Positions 26,964 to 36,265 of a stretch of 64,000 nucleotides of DNA are shown piece after piece. The position numbers were made by a program, and so were the translations under genes. Every line of letters starts with the position of its first letter. Position 1 is the first letter of the stretch. This DNA is from Zoogloea sp. (GTDB lineage Bacteria; Pseudomonadota; Gammaproteobacteria; Burkholderiales; Rhodocyclaceae): positions 239,935-303,934 of the forward strand of contig JADJBR010000009.1 in NCBI GenBank assembly GCA_016703645.1, given 5' to 3'. A model generated the notes under the pieces. The model was not told where the DNA came from and ran no database searches. It saw only the letters and a program-made list of their open reading frames with translations.

Positions 26964-28433
26964 ATGACCGATCACGCCTTTGCCGGCTACCCTGCCCCCT
27001 TCGTCTTCGAAGCCCCGAGCACCCGGAGCAAGAAAACCCAGCAACTGATCTGGGGCGACTACGTCACCCTGCTGGGGCCGCCGACCAAGGGCTGGCAACA
27101 GGTTCGCGCACGGGGAACACCGGGATGGATGCAAACCAAATCCCTGCAGGCCAAGCGCCTGCTGGAAATCTGTTTTGTGGACATCGGCCAGGGTGACGGC
27201 GCCTTCCTGGTACTGCCGGACGACCGCTTCATGCTGGTGGATGCGGGGGAGTCCGACAACATGCTGCGTTTTCTGAGTTGGCGTTTCAACCTCCGCAGCA
27301 ATCCGAAGAAGGTCATCCCCTTTGACACGGCCGTCATCTCCCACCCGGACCAGGACCACTACAAGGGCTTCACGCCCCTCTTCGAGTCACCCCAATTCCG
27401 TTTTGAGCGGGTGGTGCACAACGGCATCGTTGAGCGCAGCGGCACCGACAGCCTCGGCCCGACCCGGGTCGAAGGGGGCGTCCGTTACCTTGCCGAAACC
27501 CTCGACGACACCGACACCCTGCGCAGCCGTCTGGCCGACTCCGCCTTCACGGGGCGCAAGACCTATCCCCGAATGCTCAAGAAGGCCCTCGACTCGGGGC
27601 GCGTGGAAGCCATGCTCGGTGCCGGCGCCCTGGGGCGCTACCTGCCCGGTTTCGGTGCCGACCAGGACGTCTCCATCGAAATCCTCGGCCCCAAGGCCGA
27701 CGAGGTGGCGGGCCGACGCCTGCTGCGCTGGTTTGGCGATGTCGGCCCCACCAAGAACGGCCATTCGGTGGTGCTCAAGCTCGTCTATGGCAAGGTTCGC
27801 GTGCTTCTCGGCGGTGATCTGAACCGCGACGCCGAAGAACATCTGCTGACGACGCATACCGGCCTGCCCCTGCCGGGCAATACCACGACGGAGACCTTTC
27901 TCGCCGCGGCCCGGCGGATCTTCGAGGTGGACGTGGCCAAAGCCTGCCACCACGGCAGCGCAGACTTCACCTCGCTCTACCTTCAGGCAGTCAATCCGGC
28001 AGCAACCGTCATTTCCAGCGGCGACAACGAACCCTACGCCCACCCCCGGCCGGATGCCCTCGGCGCCTTCGGCAAGCACGCCCGGGGCGAGCGCCCGCTG
28101 ATCTTCAGTACCGAGCTGGCCCGCTCCAGCAAGGAGAACATCCGCACCCCGAATGCCTTGCGAGCCGAATTCAGGGCGCTTTACGCCAAACGCCAGACCG
28201 CCGCGAGCGCCGACGAAAAGGCAGCCCTCGATGCCCAGCTGGAAACCCTGCTGTCGCATCTGGAACGCAGCGTGGCCGTGTACGGCATGATCAATCTGCG
28301 CACCGACGGGCAACGCGTCGTACTTGCCCAGAAGCTCGAAGACACGTCGCCCGACGGCCGCAAGTGGGACGTGCACTGCCTCGAACCCGATGCGGCCGGC
28401 GTGCTGCGCTACGTATCGAAACACACCGGCTGA
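26964..28433 (+). CDS. Stand-alone ComEC-like metallo-beta-lactamase protein with SH3-like N-terminus
   Basis: 489 aa from the ATG at 26964 with GGGAG upstream. Residues about 25-65 look like a bacterial SH3 domain (WGDYVTLLGPPTKGW, then GTPGWMQT). A metallo-beta-lactamase domain of ComEC/Rec2 type follows: FVDIGQGDGAFLV, LVDAGESD, metal motif SHPDQDHYKG, LLGGDLN and the second metal site KACHHGSADF. There are no membrane helices, so this is not the DNA-uptake channel but a soluble relative, possibly a nuclease or phosphodiesterase. Proteins of this layout turn up in accessory and defence neighbourhoods, but nothing adjacent supports that here. Confidence 0.72.
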   Translation: MTDHAFAGYPAPFVFEAPSTRSKKTQQLIWGDYVTLLGPPTKGWQQVRARGTPGWMQTKSLQAKRLLEICFVDIGQGDGAFLVLPDDRFMLVDAGESDNMLRFLSWRFNLRSNPKKVIPFDTAVISHPDQDHYKGFTPLFESPQFRFERVVHNGIVERSGTDSLGPTRVEGGVRYLAETLDDTDTLRSRLADSAFTGRKTYPRMLKKALDSGRVEAMLGAGALGRYLPGFGADQDVSIEILGPKADEVAGRRLLRWFGDVGPTKNGHSVVLKLVYGKVRVLLGGDLNRDAEEHLLTTHTGLPLPGNTTTETFLAAARRIFEVDVAKACHHGSADFTSLYLQAVNPAATVISSGDNEPYAHPRPDALGAFGKHARGERPLIFSTELARSSKENIRTPNALRAEFRALYAKRQTAASADEKAALDAQLETLLSHLERSVAVYGMINLRTDGQRVVLAQKLEDTSPDGRKWDVHCLEPDAAGVLRYVSKHTG

Positions 28434-28549
28434 GCACAGCCCCGCAAGCAGCGGGGCCGCGGGGCGTCCTTCACCCATCCCGACAGGGGCGACTTCAGCC
28501 ACCCGTCGTGCGATGAATCAACGGCCTGCCGATGACCGAAGCCCGCAGC

Positions 28550-29833
28550 TCAGCCCTGCCGGGACTGGCGAAAATCCACCGATCCCGGCCGGCCGGGGAG
28601 GCTCAGGGTGGCGACGGCCGGCGGTGTGCGGGCGATGACCCGGCCGGCGCGCAGCACCAGCAGGCGGGTGGCGCGCAGGCGCAGGGCTTCGATGGGGTCG
28701 CCGGCCTGGAGCACCACCAGATCGGCACGGCAGCCGGGGGCGATGCCGTAGCCCGCCAGCCCGAGGATGCGCGCCGGCGTGTCGGTGACGGCGGCGAAGC
28801 AGGCGCGCATGCCGTCCTGCCCGGTCATCTGCGCCACGTGCAGGCCCATGGCGGCCACTTCCAGCATGTCGCCGCTGCCCAGGGAATACCACGGGTCCAT
28901 CACGCAGTCGTGGCCAAAGGCCACCGGCACGCCGGCCGCCAGCAGCTCGGGCACGCGGGTCATGCCGCGGCGCTTGGGGTAGGTGTCGTGGCGGCCCTGC
29001 AGGGTGATGTTGATGAGGGGGTTGGCGATGGCGGCCACGCCCGCTTCGGCGATGAGGGGCAGCAGCTTGGAAACGTAGTAGTTGTCCATGGAATGCATGG
29101 ACGTGAGGTGGGAGCCCGCCACCCGCCCCTGCAGCCCCAGGCGCCGGGTGTGGAAGGCCAGGGTTTCGATGTGGCGCGACAGCGGGTCGTCGGACTCGTC
29201 ACAGTGCATGTCCACCGGCAGGCCGAGCCCGGCCGCCAGCTCGCACAGGATGCGCACCGATTCGGCGCCGTCGGCCATGGTGCGCTCGAAATGGGGAATG
29301 CCGCCGACCACATCCACGCCCATGGCCAGGGCGCGTTTGAGATTGTCCAACGCCCCGGGTGCCCGCAGCACGCCATCCTGGGGAAAGGCCACCAGCTGCA
29401 GGTCGAGCCAGGGGCGCACTTTTTCCTTCACGTGCAGCAGGGCCTCCACGGCCAGCAGGCGCGGGTCGCACACATCCACGTGGCTGCGGATGGCCAGCAG
29501 CCCCTTGGCCACCGCCCAGTCGCAATAGGCCAGGGCGCGCTCCACCAGGGCCTCCTGGGTGAGCAGGGGCTTCAGCTCACCCCACAGGGCGATGCCCTCC
29601 AGCAGGGTTCCGCTCTGATTGACCCGCGGCAGGCCGTAGGACAGCGTGGCGTCCATATGGAAATGGGCATCCACAAAGGGCGGGGCAACGAGCTGGCCGG
29701 CCACGTCGATGACCTCACCGGCAGCGCCCGCCAGCCCCGCCTCCACGGCCACGATGCGACCATCGCGAATGCCGATGTCGATGCCGGCGCGGCCATCGGG
29801 GAGGGCGCACTGGCGCAGGATCAGGTCGAACAC
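28550..29833 (-). CDS. codA: Cytosine deaminase / amidohydrolase-family protein
   Basis: 427 aa, the size of CodA. The amidohydrolase metal site is visible as DAHFHMDAT (about 55-62), the substrate/metal His in DMHCDESDD (about 208) and SHLTSMHSM (about 240), and the last Asp in FGHDCVMDPW. It hydrolyses cytosine to uracil and ammonia. As last gene of the upp-rutR operon it would feed uracil into the URC pathway. The convergent metallo-beta-lactamase gene ends about 115 bases away. Confidence 0.88.
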   Translation of the reverse strand: MFDLILRQCALPDGRAGIDIGIRDGRIVAVEAGLAGAAGEVIDVAGQLVAPPFVDAHFHMDATLSYGLPRVNQSGTLLEGIALWGELKPLLTQEALVERALAYCDWAVAKGLLAIRSHVDVCDPRLLAVEALLHVKEKVRPWLDLQLVAFPQDGVLRAPGALDNLKRALAMGVDVVGGIPHFERTMADGAESVRILCELAAGLGLPVDMHCDESDDPLSRHIETLAFHTRRLGLQGRVAGSHLTSMHSMDNYYVSKLLPLIAEAGVAAIANPLINITLQGRHDTYPKRRGMTRVPELLAAGVPVAFGHDCVMDPWYSLGSGDMLEVAAMGLHVAQMTGQDGMRACFAAVTDTPARILGLAGYGIAPGCRADLVVLQAGDPIEALRLRATRLLVLRAGRVIARTPPAVATLSLPGRPGSVDFRQSRQG

Positions 29834-29860
29834 GGCATCACTCCTCGCTGCATGATTTGA

Positions 29861-30502
29861 TCAAAGGCCGCAGCCGCGCAGCACCAGGGCCTGCACATGG
29901 GCCGTGGCCCGCCGGTAGTCCTCGGGGCCGAGCTGCGGGCGGCCGAGCACGGCGCACACCTGGGTCTCGAAGTCGGCGTAGGTCTGGGTGAGCGCCCACA
30001 GGCTGATAAAGAGATGCACCGGGTCCACCGGGGCCATGCGCCCGGCGGCGATCCAGCCCTCGATCACCTGCGCCTTGTCGGCCACCAGGGTGCGCAGCTC
30101 GCCGCGCAGATAGTCGCCGATCTCGGGGGCGCCGTGGAGGAGTTCGTTGGCGAAGACCCGGGAGGCGTCGGGGCGCTCGGCGGTGAGGCGCATCTTGGCC
30201 GCGATGTAATGGCCCAGGGCCTCGCGGGGGTCGGCGTCGGGGGTAATGCAGTCGGTTTCGGCCAGCCACAGGCGCAGGATGTGGCCGAGCACCGCCCGGT
30301 AGACCTCGGCCTTGGTGCCGAAGTAGTAGTGCAGATTGGACTTGGGCAGACCGGCGCGCAGGGCGATCTCGGCCATGGTGGCCCCCTGGAAGCCGGCCCG
30401 GGCAAACACCTGCTCGGCGGCCTGCAGGATGGCGCACTCCTGCTGCTGGCGGATGCGCCCGCCCCGGCCGTCCTCCCGGGGGAGGGGCGCCGTTGCCGTC
30501 AC
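29861..30502 (-). CDS. rutR: TetR-family regulator, RutR-like
   Basis: 213 aa from a GTG at 30502 that overlaps the upp stop codon. The TetR helix-turn-helix is at about residues 15-62 ([27 protein letters not shown], then [12 protein letters not shown]). The C-terminal ligand domain is RutR-like in length. E. coli RutR senses uracil and thymine and binds TTGACCA-nn-TGGTCAA. An almost exact copy of that site lies upstream of the first gene of this cluster (33673-33688), which is strong support. Symbol by analogy; experimental proof would be binding to that site. Confidence 0.82.
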   Translation of the reverse strand: MTATAPLPREDGRGGRIRQQQECAILQAAEQVFARAGFQGATMAEIALRAGLPKSNLHYYFGTKAEVYRAVLGHILRLWLAETDCITPDADPREALGHYIAAKMRLTAERPDASRVFANELLHGAPEIGDYLRGELRTLVADKAQVIEGWIAAGRMAPVDPVHLFISLWALTQTYADFETQVCAVLGRPQLGPEDYRRATAHVQALVLRGCGL

Positions 30503-31131
30503 TTGGTGCCGAAGATGCGGTCTCCCGCATCGCCCAGGCCGGGCACTATGTAGCCGTGGTCGTTGAGGTGGCTGTCCACCGCGCCGGTGGTGATGGGCAC
30601 GTCCGGGTGGGCCGCCTGCAGGGCGGCGATGCCCTCGGGCGCCGCCAGCAGGCACACGAACTTGAGGCTGGAGACGCCCGCCTCCTTGAGCCGCGAGAGG
30701 GCCGCACTGGCCGAGTTGCCGGTGGCGAGCATGGGGTCCACCACGATCACCAGGCGGTCTTCCACGTCTTCCGGCAGCTTGAAGTAGTACTCAATGGCTT
30801 CCAGGGTCTCCGGGTCGCGGTACAGGCCGATGTGCCCCACCCGGGCGCCGGGCAGCAGGTCGATCATGCCGTCGAGCATGCCGTTGCCGGCCCGCAGGAT
30901 GGACACCAGGCACAGCTTCTTGCCGCTGATCACCGGCACCTCGCAGTCGGCCACCGGGGTGGTGACCTTGATCAGCTCCGTGGGCAGGTCGCGGGTCACC
31001 TCGTAGGCCAACATGGCGGCGATCTCCCGCACCAGGCGGCGGAAGTTGTCGGTGGTGGTGTCGGCACTGCGGGCCATGGACAGCTTGTGCTGCAACAGGG
31101 GGTGATCGATGACGGTGACGGTTGCGGTCAT
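30499..31131 (-). CDS. upp: Uracil phosphoribosyltransferase
   Basis: 210 aa. PRPP-binding block [12 protein letters not shown] (about 128-140), the uracil-binding [13 protein letters not shown]-terminal block, and [10 protein letters not shown] (about 77) are all present, so the enzyme looks functional. It makes UMP from uracil and PRPP. In the URC pathway the yeast orthologue FUR1 performs this first committed step, which matches the gene's place between the regulator and urc4. Its stop overlaps the regulator start. Confidence 0.96.
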   Translation of the reverse strand: MTATVTVIDHPLLQHKLSMARSADTTTDNFRRLVREIAAMLAYEVTRDLPTELIKVTTPVADCEVPVISGKKLCLVSILRAGNGMLDGMIDLLPGARVGHIGLYRDPETLEAIEYYFKLPEDVEDRLVIVVDPMLATGNSASAALSRLKEAGVSSLKFVCLLAAPEGIAALQAAHPDVPITTGAVDSHLNDHGYIVPGLGDAGDRIFGTK

Positions 31132-31154
31132 GGTGTCCTCCGGCGCGTGGGATT

Positions 31155-32414
31155 TCAGAAAACGGTGCCGTCGCTGATGAGGCGCAGGGGCGGGCCGCCC
31201 CCCTGGCGGCGCTGGGCAGCGATGCGCCGGCCGGCCGACCAGGTGCCTCCTTCCAGCACCCGGGCGAGGGGAAAGGCCTCGCGGCTCAGCCCCAGTTCGC
31301 CGCGCACCGCATCGGCCAGGCGGTCCAGGCCGATGACGGTGAGCGCCCGCCATTCAACGATGGCCGGCGCATCCATGGTCCAGGTGTGGTGCCAGAAGCG
31401 TTCGTCCCGGGGCTGGATCAGGCCGAAGTCCAGCAGCAGGCCGCCATTGCGGTACTCGGGCAGGCCGGTGAGTTCATCGAGCCCGGTGATGATCAGGCCG
31501 GCGGCCTCCAGGGGTTCGAGCAACGAATAAGTGAGCCACTGGGTGAGCTTGTGGAAGGGCAGCAGGCCGTCTTCCGGCCCCGGGTGCCCCCAGCAATCCC
31601 CCAGGGGAACCCCCTTCAGGCGCAGGCGGCCCGGCCATACGGGGCCCAGGGCGCGCAGCAGGGTTTCGAGGATGAAGGAGGCGGTGACGCGCCCGCCGGC
31701 GGCGTGGGCACGCAGGTAGTCCACCAGCCGTCCGGCCCGGGCCGGCGTGCCGAACACGGCCGGCGTGGCCGCCATCACCTCGCCGAGGCGCTGCAACAGG
31801 GCCAGGCGCCCGTCCAGCCCCACCAGGGGGTTGGCCGGCCCCACCTGGAAGGCGTCGGCGAGGGTTTCGGGGGCCAGTGCGATGAGTGCGGCGGCATCGC
31901 AGCGCAGGGGGCCGCCGGCATCGGACGACAGGGCACCGCTGGCAAACAGCGCCAGGCTGGCCACGCCCAGCCCCTCCGAGCGGGGCAGGCGCTGGCTGTT
32001 GGGGATGTCCAGGTAGCGCCAGTCGGGGCCGGCGCCGGCATCGAGCAGCACGCTGGGGATCACCAGGTCCACCGCCACCCGGGCCGCCTCGATGGGGTCA
32101 CCGTCCAGCCCGGCACGGGCCTTCAGCGCGCCCCAGCGATCCACCCCGCCCGCCTCGAAGTGGCGCCAGCGGGCGTGGTAGGGCACGTCCAGATCCGGGT
32201 AGTTGAGGCGGATCGTCTGGGCGACGTACTCGGCGCACAGGGGCAGGTGTTCCGGATGCCAAGTGAAGAAAGGCGAGCGGCCGCCCTCCACCTGGGCCAT
32301 CACGATGCTGCAGCGGCTGCGCACCGCCCTGGCCGAGAGCAGGCTGGCGGCCGGGTGCCCGGCGGGCACCGGGGTATGCCAGCCGGGGGCCGGGCGGTCG
32401 GTCAAAACACTCAT
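31155..32414 (-). CDS. urc4: URC4/DUF1688-family uracil degradation protein
   Basis: 419 aa. Sequence blocks of DUF1688: [17 protein letters not shown] near the N-terminus, [27 protein letters not shown], and the C-terminal [17 protein letters not shown]. The yeast member, URC4 of Lachancea kluyveri, is needed for the reductive-independent URC route of uracil breakdown. Its chemistry is not settled. The ATG overlaps the stop of urc1, and upp lies 23 bases downstream. The neighbourhood (urc1, upp, codA, rutR-like) matches the pathway exactly. Confidence 0.87.
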   Translation of the reverse strand: MSVLTDRPAPGWHTPVPAGHPAASLLSARAVRSRCSIVMAQVEGGRSPFFTWHPEHLPLCAEYVAQTIRLNYPDLDVPYHARWRHFEAGGVDRWGALKARAGLDGDPIEAARVAVDLVIPSVLLDAGAGPDWRYLDIPNSQRLPRSEGLGVASLALFASGALSSDAGGPLRCDAAALIALAPETLADAFQVGPANPLVGLDGRLALLQRLGEVMAATPAVFGTPARAGRLVDYLRAHAAGGRVTASFILETLLRALGPVWPGRLRLKGVPLGDCWGHPGPEDGLLPFHKLTQWLTYSLLEPLEAAGLIITGLDELTGLPEYRNGGLLLDFGLIQPRDERFWHHTWTMDAPAIVEWRALTVIGLDRLADAVRGELGLSREAFPLARVLEGGTWSAGRRIAAQRRQGGGPPLRLISDGTVF

Positions 32415-33655
32415 GCGTGAAGCTCCCTGCCCTTGGCGAGGGCCAGTTCGGCGGCGCTCGGGGGCGCCATGGGGGTGAAGTAGCCGGCGGCCGTCTTGGC
32501 GTCCATCTCGACGCGGGCATCGGCCGGAATCAGTTCATCGGGGATCGCCACCCGCTCGACCACGGCAATGCCCGCCGCCGTCAGGGCGCCATGCTTCATG
32601 TTGCTCATGGACGCCCAGCGGTCGATGCGGGTGACGCCGAGCCAGTGGAAGACGTCCGGCATCAGCTCCTGGAAGCGCATGTCCTGCACGCCCGCCACGC
32701 ATTCGGTGCGTTCGAAGTAGGTCTCGGCCCGATCGCCGCCATACTGGCGCTTGCGGGCGTTATACACCAGGAACTTGGTCACCTCGCCCAGGGCACGTCC
32801 TTCCTTGCGGTTGTAGATCACCAGGCCCACGCCCCCCTGCTGGGCCATCTCGACACACACTTCGATGCCATGGGCCAGATAGGGCCGGCAGGTGCAGATG
32901 TCGGAGCCGAACACGTCGGAGCCATTGCACTCGTCGTGCACCCGGCAGGCGACGCGGGTGTCGGGGCGCCCGAGCAGGCTCACATCACCGAAGAAATACA
33001 AAGTCATGCCACCGATGGGGGGCAGAAAGACTTTCAGGTCCGGGCGGGTCACCAGCTCGGGGAACATGCCCCCGGTCTGCTCGAACAGGGCCCGGCGCAG
33101 GGCACGCTCGGCAATGCCAAACCGCTCCGCCACCCCCGGCAGGTACCACACCGGGTCGATGGCCGCCTTGGTCACCCGCACGTCGCCATTGGCTTCGAGG
33201 ATGTCCCCATCCGGCACCAGGCGCCCGGCCTCGATGGCATCGCGCAGCTCGGGCATGTTGATGTGGGCGGTGGTGATGGCAATGGTCGGGCGGATGTCCA
33301 TGCCCGCCCCGATCTCCGCCGCAAACTCATGGGCCACCCGGTGCCCCCACGGGTCGAGGGACACGATGCGCCCCGGATCGCCCCACTGGGGGTGGGGGCC
33401 GATGGCCGCGGCGGGCACGGTGTTGGTCAGGTCGGGGCGATGATCGGCCTGCAGGTTGCCGGCCGCCACGGCCAGCGCCCGGTACACCGCGTAAGAGCCC
33501 GAATGGGTGCCGATCACGTTGCGCATGGCCGGCTCCGCCAGCCCGGCCACCAACGGCCCCCGCGCCCTGGCGCTGGCCGCGCCCCACTGCACCGCCGGCG
33601 CCTGCCGGCTGCCGGCCCCGCGGGGGTGGGAAGTCAGAACGATATGGGATGCCAT
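32411..33655 (-). CDS. urc1: URC1-type GTP cyclohydrolase II homologue
   Basis: 414 aa from the ATG at 33655 with AGGAG upstream; the longer ORF to 33751 crosses the operator. The C-terminal half carries the cyclohydrolase II zinc site, CNGSDVFGSDICTC (about 245-260), and the GRALGEVTKFLVYNARK block. The protein is twice the size of RibA, with an N-terminal DUF1688-associated extension. True riboflavin-type cyclohydrolase is encoded elsewhere (43030-43692). In yeast, URC1 acts in uracil catabolism after UMP formation. It is first in the operon, behind the RutR-type operator. Confidence 0.88.
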   Translation of the reverse strand: MASHIVLTSHPRGAGSRQAPAVQWGAASARARGPLVAGLAEPAMRNVIGTHSGSYAVYRALAVAAGNLQADHRPDLTNTVPAAAIGPHPQWGDPGRIVSLDPWGHRVAHEFAAEIGAGMDIRPTIAITTAHINMPELRDAIEAGRLVPDGDILEANGDVRVTKAAIDPVWYLPGVAERFGIAERALRRALFEQTGGMFPELVTRPDLKVFLPPIGGMTLYFFGDVSLLGRPDTRVACRVHDECNGSDVFGSDICTCRPYLAHGIEVCVEMAQQGGVGLVIYNRKEGRALGEVTKFLVYNARKRQYGGDRAETYFERTECVAGVQDMRFQELMPDVFHWLGVTRIDRWASMSNMKHGALTAAGIAVVERVAIPDELIPADARVEMDAKTAAGYFTPMAPPSAAELALAKGRELHA

Positions 33656-33672
33656 GGCGCGCTCCTGAAAAC

Positions 33673-33688
33673 CTGACCAACTGGTCAA
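33673..33688. promoter_or_regulatory. RutR-type operator upstream of urc1
   Basis: CTGACCAACTGGTCAA: a perfect TGACCA-AC-TGGTCA inverted repeat that differs from the E. coli RutR consensus TTGACCA-nn-TGGTCAA at one base. It lies 18 bases upstream of the urc1 ATG, in the path of the promoter. The operon encodes a RutR-like TetR protein. Confidence 0.82.
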
Positions 33689-33835
33689 TTTTTGACAAGC
33701 GAATTTCATGCCACGGAAATTTCCCCGAAACATCGGGGGGATTCGCGCCAATCACGCACCACGACGACACGACCGGGACACGATTGCGCCGGAATGGTGC
33801 AAGGGCTGGAAGCCCGATACACCCTTCGGGTACGC

Positions 33836-33900
33836 TGCGCTTCCTTGCGCGGCATTGCTGGCGCGAAATCGGGCCGCACAGTCGTTGTATCCTCAGGCGC
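33836..33900. repeat. Diverged copy of the MITE-like element (right half)
   Basis: GCGCGAAATCGGGCCGCACAGT at 33861-33882 closely matches the right half of the elements at 6081, 34409 and 56655, but the left half is weak. It sits between urc1 and the Nudix gene. Called on one shared half only. Confidence 0.4.
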
Positions 33901-33943
33901 CCGGACCGGCCCCCCTTCTTCGACCCAATGCAGGAAACACCCC

Positions 33944-34408
33944 ATGGAAGACAAAGAACGCTTCATCGAGCTGATCCGGGCGCTGCCCCTGGTGTCGGTG
34001 GATCTGGTGCTGGTGCGCGACGGCCGCGAGGTGCTGCTGGGCCTGCGCACCAATCGCCCGGCCCAGGGCTGGTGGTTTGTACCCGGCGGCCGCATCCTCA
34101 AGAACGAAAAGCGCGCCGACGCCCTCAGCCGGGTGGCCGCGCGGGAGCTGGGCATCGTCGACATCCACGCTCTCAAGCCGGCCTTTCTCGGCCCCTTTGA
34201 GCATTTCTACGACGACTGCTTTGCCGGCGACATCGGCGTGAGCACCCATTACGTGGTGCTGGGCCACCGCATCGACGTGCCGGCGGGCTTCGAGATTCCC
34301 GGCTGCGACGACCAGCACGAAGCCCTGCGCTGGTGGCCCATCGACGACGCCTTGGGCAGCAACCAGGTGCACCGCTTCACCCGGGATTACCTGCCCCTGC
34401 TCACCTGA
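33944..34408 (+). CDS. GDP-mannose mannosyl hydrolase-like Nudix protein
   Basis: 154 aa from the ATG at 33944. The box is PGGRILKNEKRADALSRVAARELGI: the first Glu is kept but the RExxEE core is changed, which is the known GDP-mannose hydrolase (Gmm/NudD) form. The FEHFYDDCFAG segment is typical of that subgroup. It would split GDP-mannose into GDP and mannose. It is a single gene ending at an inserted MITE-like element. Confidence 0.82.
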   Translation: MEDKERFIELIRALPLVSVDLVLVRDGREVLLGLRTNRPAQGWWFVPGGRILKNEKRADALSRVAARELGIVDIHALKPAFLGPFEHFYDDCFAGDIGVSTHYVVLGHRIDVPAGFEIPGCDDQHEALRWWPIDDALGSNQVHRFTRDYLPLLT

Positions 34409-34529
34409 GAGGGTATGAACAAGTCTACTGCGCGGCCCGATTTCGCCCCCGCGATGTTCACCCTACGCTAGTACGCTTGCGCTTCCCGGCGCGAACTCGA
34501 AGCACTCGCGACGATTCTTCACACCCTCT
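34409..34529. repeat. MITE-like interspersed element, longest copy with terminal inverted repeats
   Basis: About 121 bases with near-perfect terminal inverted repeats, AGAGGGTATGAA at the left and TTCACACCCTCT at the right (11 of 12 paired). Reverse-complement alignment to the 56655-56774 element shows shared ends and a shared GCGTACTAGCGTA-like centre. No coding capacity. It begins directly after the Nudix stop codon. Confidence 0.72.
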
Positions 34530-34595
34530 GACCTGCCCCACCGGCGGCCGGTGTTCACGGCACAATGGCCGCCCACGCCCCCGGAGCCCCATGCC

Positions 34596-35639
34596 ATGTC
34601 CATCACCGCACTCTTCGGTATCGACCTGCCCATCATCCAGGCCCCCATGGCGGGCGTGCAGGGCAGCGCCCTGGCCATTGCGGTCAGCCGGGCCGGCGGC
34701 CTGGGCTCCCTGCCCGGCGCCATGCTCACCGCCGACACCCTCGCGCGGGAGATCGCCGCCATCCGCACCGCCACCGACCGCCCCTTCAACGTCAACTTCT
34801 TCTGCCACACCCCGCCGGTGCCCGATGCCGAGCGCGAAGCCGCCTGGCGCGCCGCCCTGCTGCCCTACTACCGGGAATTCGGCATCGACCCCCAAGGCAT
34901 TTCCAGCGGCCCGGGCCGCAGCCCCTTCAGCGCCGAACTCGCCGACACCGTCGCCCCCTTCCGGCCGCCGGTGGTGAGCTTCCACTTCGGCCTGCCCGCC
35001 CCCGCGCTGCTGGCCAGGGTCAAGAGCTGGGGCGCCCGCGTGCTGTCGTCCGCCACCACCGTGGAAGAAGCCCTCTGGCTTGAGGCCCACGGCGCCGACG
35101 CCATCATTGCCCAGGGGCTCGAAGCCGGCGGCCACCGGGGCCTCTTTCTCAATGACGACCTCAGCACCCAGACCGGCACCTTCGCCCTGCTGCCGCGCAT
35201 CGTCAGCGCCGTGCGCATCCCGGTGATTGCCGCCGGCGGCATTGCCGACGCCACCGGCGTGGCCGCCGCCCTGGCCCTGGGCGCCGCCGGCGTGCAGGTG
35301 GGCACCGCCTACATGCTGTGCCCCGAAGCCACCACCAGCCCCGTGCACCGGGCCGCCCTGCAAAGCCCCGACGCCGGCCACACTGCCCTCACCCGCCTGT
35401 TCACCGGCCGGCCGGCACGGGGCATCGTCAACCGCTTCATGCGCGAACTCGGCCCCCTCAACCCCCTGGCCCCCGCCTTCCCCCTCGCCACGGCCGCCGT
35501 CGCCCCCCTGCGCGCCGCCGCCGAAAGCCAGGGCAACGCCGACTTCTCGCCCCTGTGGTGCGGGCAGAACCCCCTGGGCTGCCGCAACATCGGCGCCGGC
35601 GAACTCACCTTGGCACTGGCCGGCAAGGCCCAGGCCTAA
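34596..35639 (+). CDS. Nitronate monooxygenase / 2-nitropropane dioxygenase-like protein
   Basis: 347 aa from the ATG at 34596. FMN-binding TIM barrel with PIIQAPMAGV at the N-terminus, the catalytic-His region EAGGHRG (about 176-182), and IPVIAAGGIADATGVAAALALGAAGVQVGTAY. These flavoenzymes oxidise nitronates (such as propionate-3-nitronate) to protect the cell, with no NAD. It is a single gene followed by a VOC protein about 90 bases away. Confidence 0.93.
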   Translation: MSITALFGIDLPIIQAPMAGVQGSALAIAVSRAGGLGSLPGAMLTADTLAREIAAIRTATDRPFNVNFFCHTPPVPDAEREAAWRAALLPYYREFGIDPQGISSGPGRSPFSAELADTVAPFRPPVVSFHFGLPAPALLARVKSWGARVLSSATTVEEALWLEAHGADAIIAQGLEAGGHRGLFLNDDLSTQTGTFALLPRIVSAVRIPVIAAGGIADATGVAAALALGAAGVQVGTAYMLCPEATTSPVHRAALQSPDAGHTALTRLFTGRPARGIVNRFMRELGPLNPLAPAFPLATAAVAPLRAAAESQGNADFSPLWCGQNPLGCRNIGAGELTLALAGKAQA

Positions 35640-35730
35640 AAAGCACCGGGCAAGCTCGCCCCGGCTTGCCTATGCTTACGGGGTTCCGCCGGACACCCCG
35701 GCCCCCGCCCAAACCCAAGGAGACCCCACC

Positions 35731-36117
35731 ATGAACAACCCCGTCGGCTGGTTTGAAATCTACGTGGACGACATGCCCCGCGCCAAAGCCTTCTACGAGA
35801 CCGTGTTCGGCGCCCCCCTGACCCGCCTCGAAACCCCCGAAGACCCCGGCAGCCCCGACCTGGAAATGTGGGCCTTCCCCATGCAGGACAACGCCTACGG
35901 CGCCGCCGGCGCCCTGGTGCGCATGCCCGGGTTTCGCAGCGGCGGCAACAGCGTGCTGGTGTACTTCCACTGCGCCGACTGCGCCGTGGAAGCCGCCCGG
36001 ATCGTCCCCGCCGGCGGCCAGATCCAGCGCGACAAGTTTCCCATCGGCCACTACGGCTTCATCGCCCTGGCCGTGGATACGGAAGGCAACATGATCGGGC
36101 TGCATTCGATGGCCTGA
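35731..36117 (+). CDS. VOC-family (glyoxalase/bleomycin resistance) protein
   Basis: 128 aa with an AAGGAGA ribosome site upstream of the ATG at 35731. The VOC beta-alpha-beta repeat begins GWFEIYVDDMPRAKAFYETVFG and ends with FIALAVDTEGNMIGLHS. Metal-ligand positions of glyoxalase I are not all recognisable, so the activity is open. It lies in the same direction as the nitronate monooxygenase gene but has its own ribosome site and a small gap. Confidence 0.85.
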   Translation: MNNPVGWFEIYVDDMPRAKAFYETVFGAPLTRLETPEDPGSPDLEMWAFPMQDNAYGAAGALVRMPGFRSGGNSVLVYFHCADCAVEAARIVPAGGQIQRDKFPIGHYGFIALAVDTEGNMIGLHSMA

Positions 36118-36265
36118 CCCCCCGGGCGCCGCACGCCCACTGCGGCGCCCCCATGGCATTTTCGCACTCTCCCCGAGTGCATTGCGTCACTGTTCCACCC
36201 ACCGCCTCCGGTGGCACCATCTAGGCCATACCCGCCCCCAATAAAAAGAACTGCGTCATCACCGG

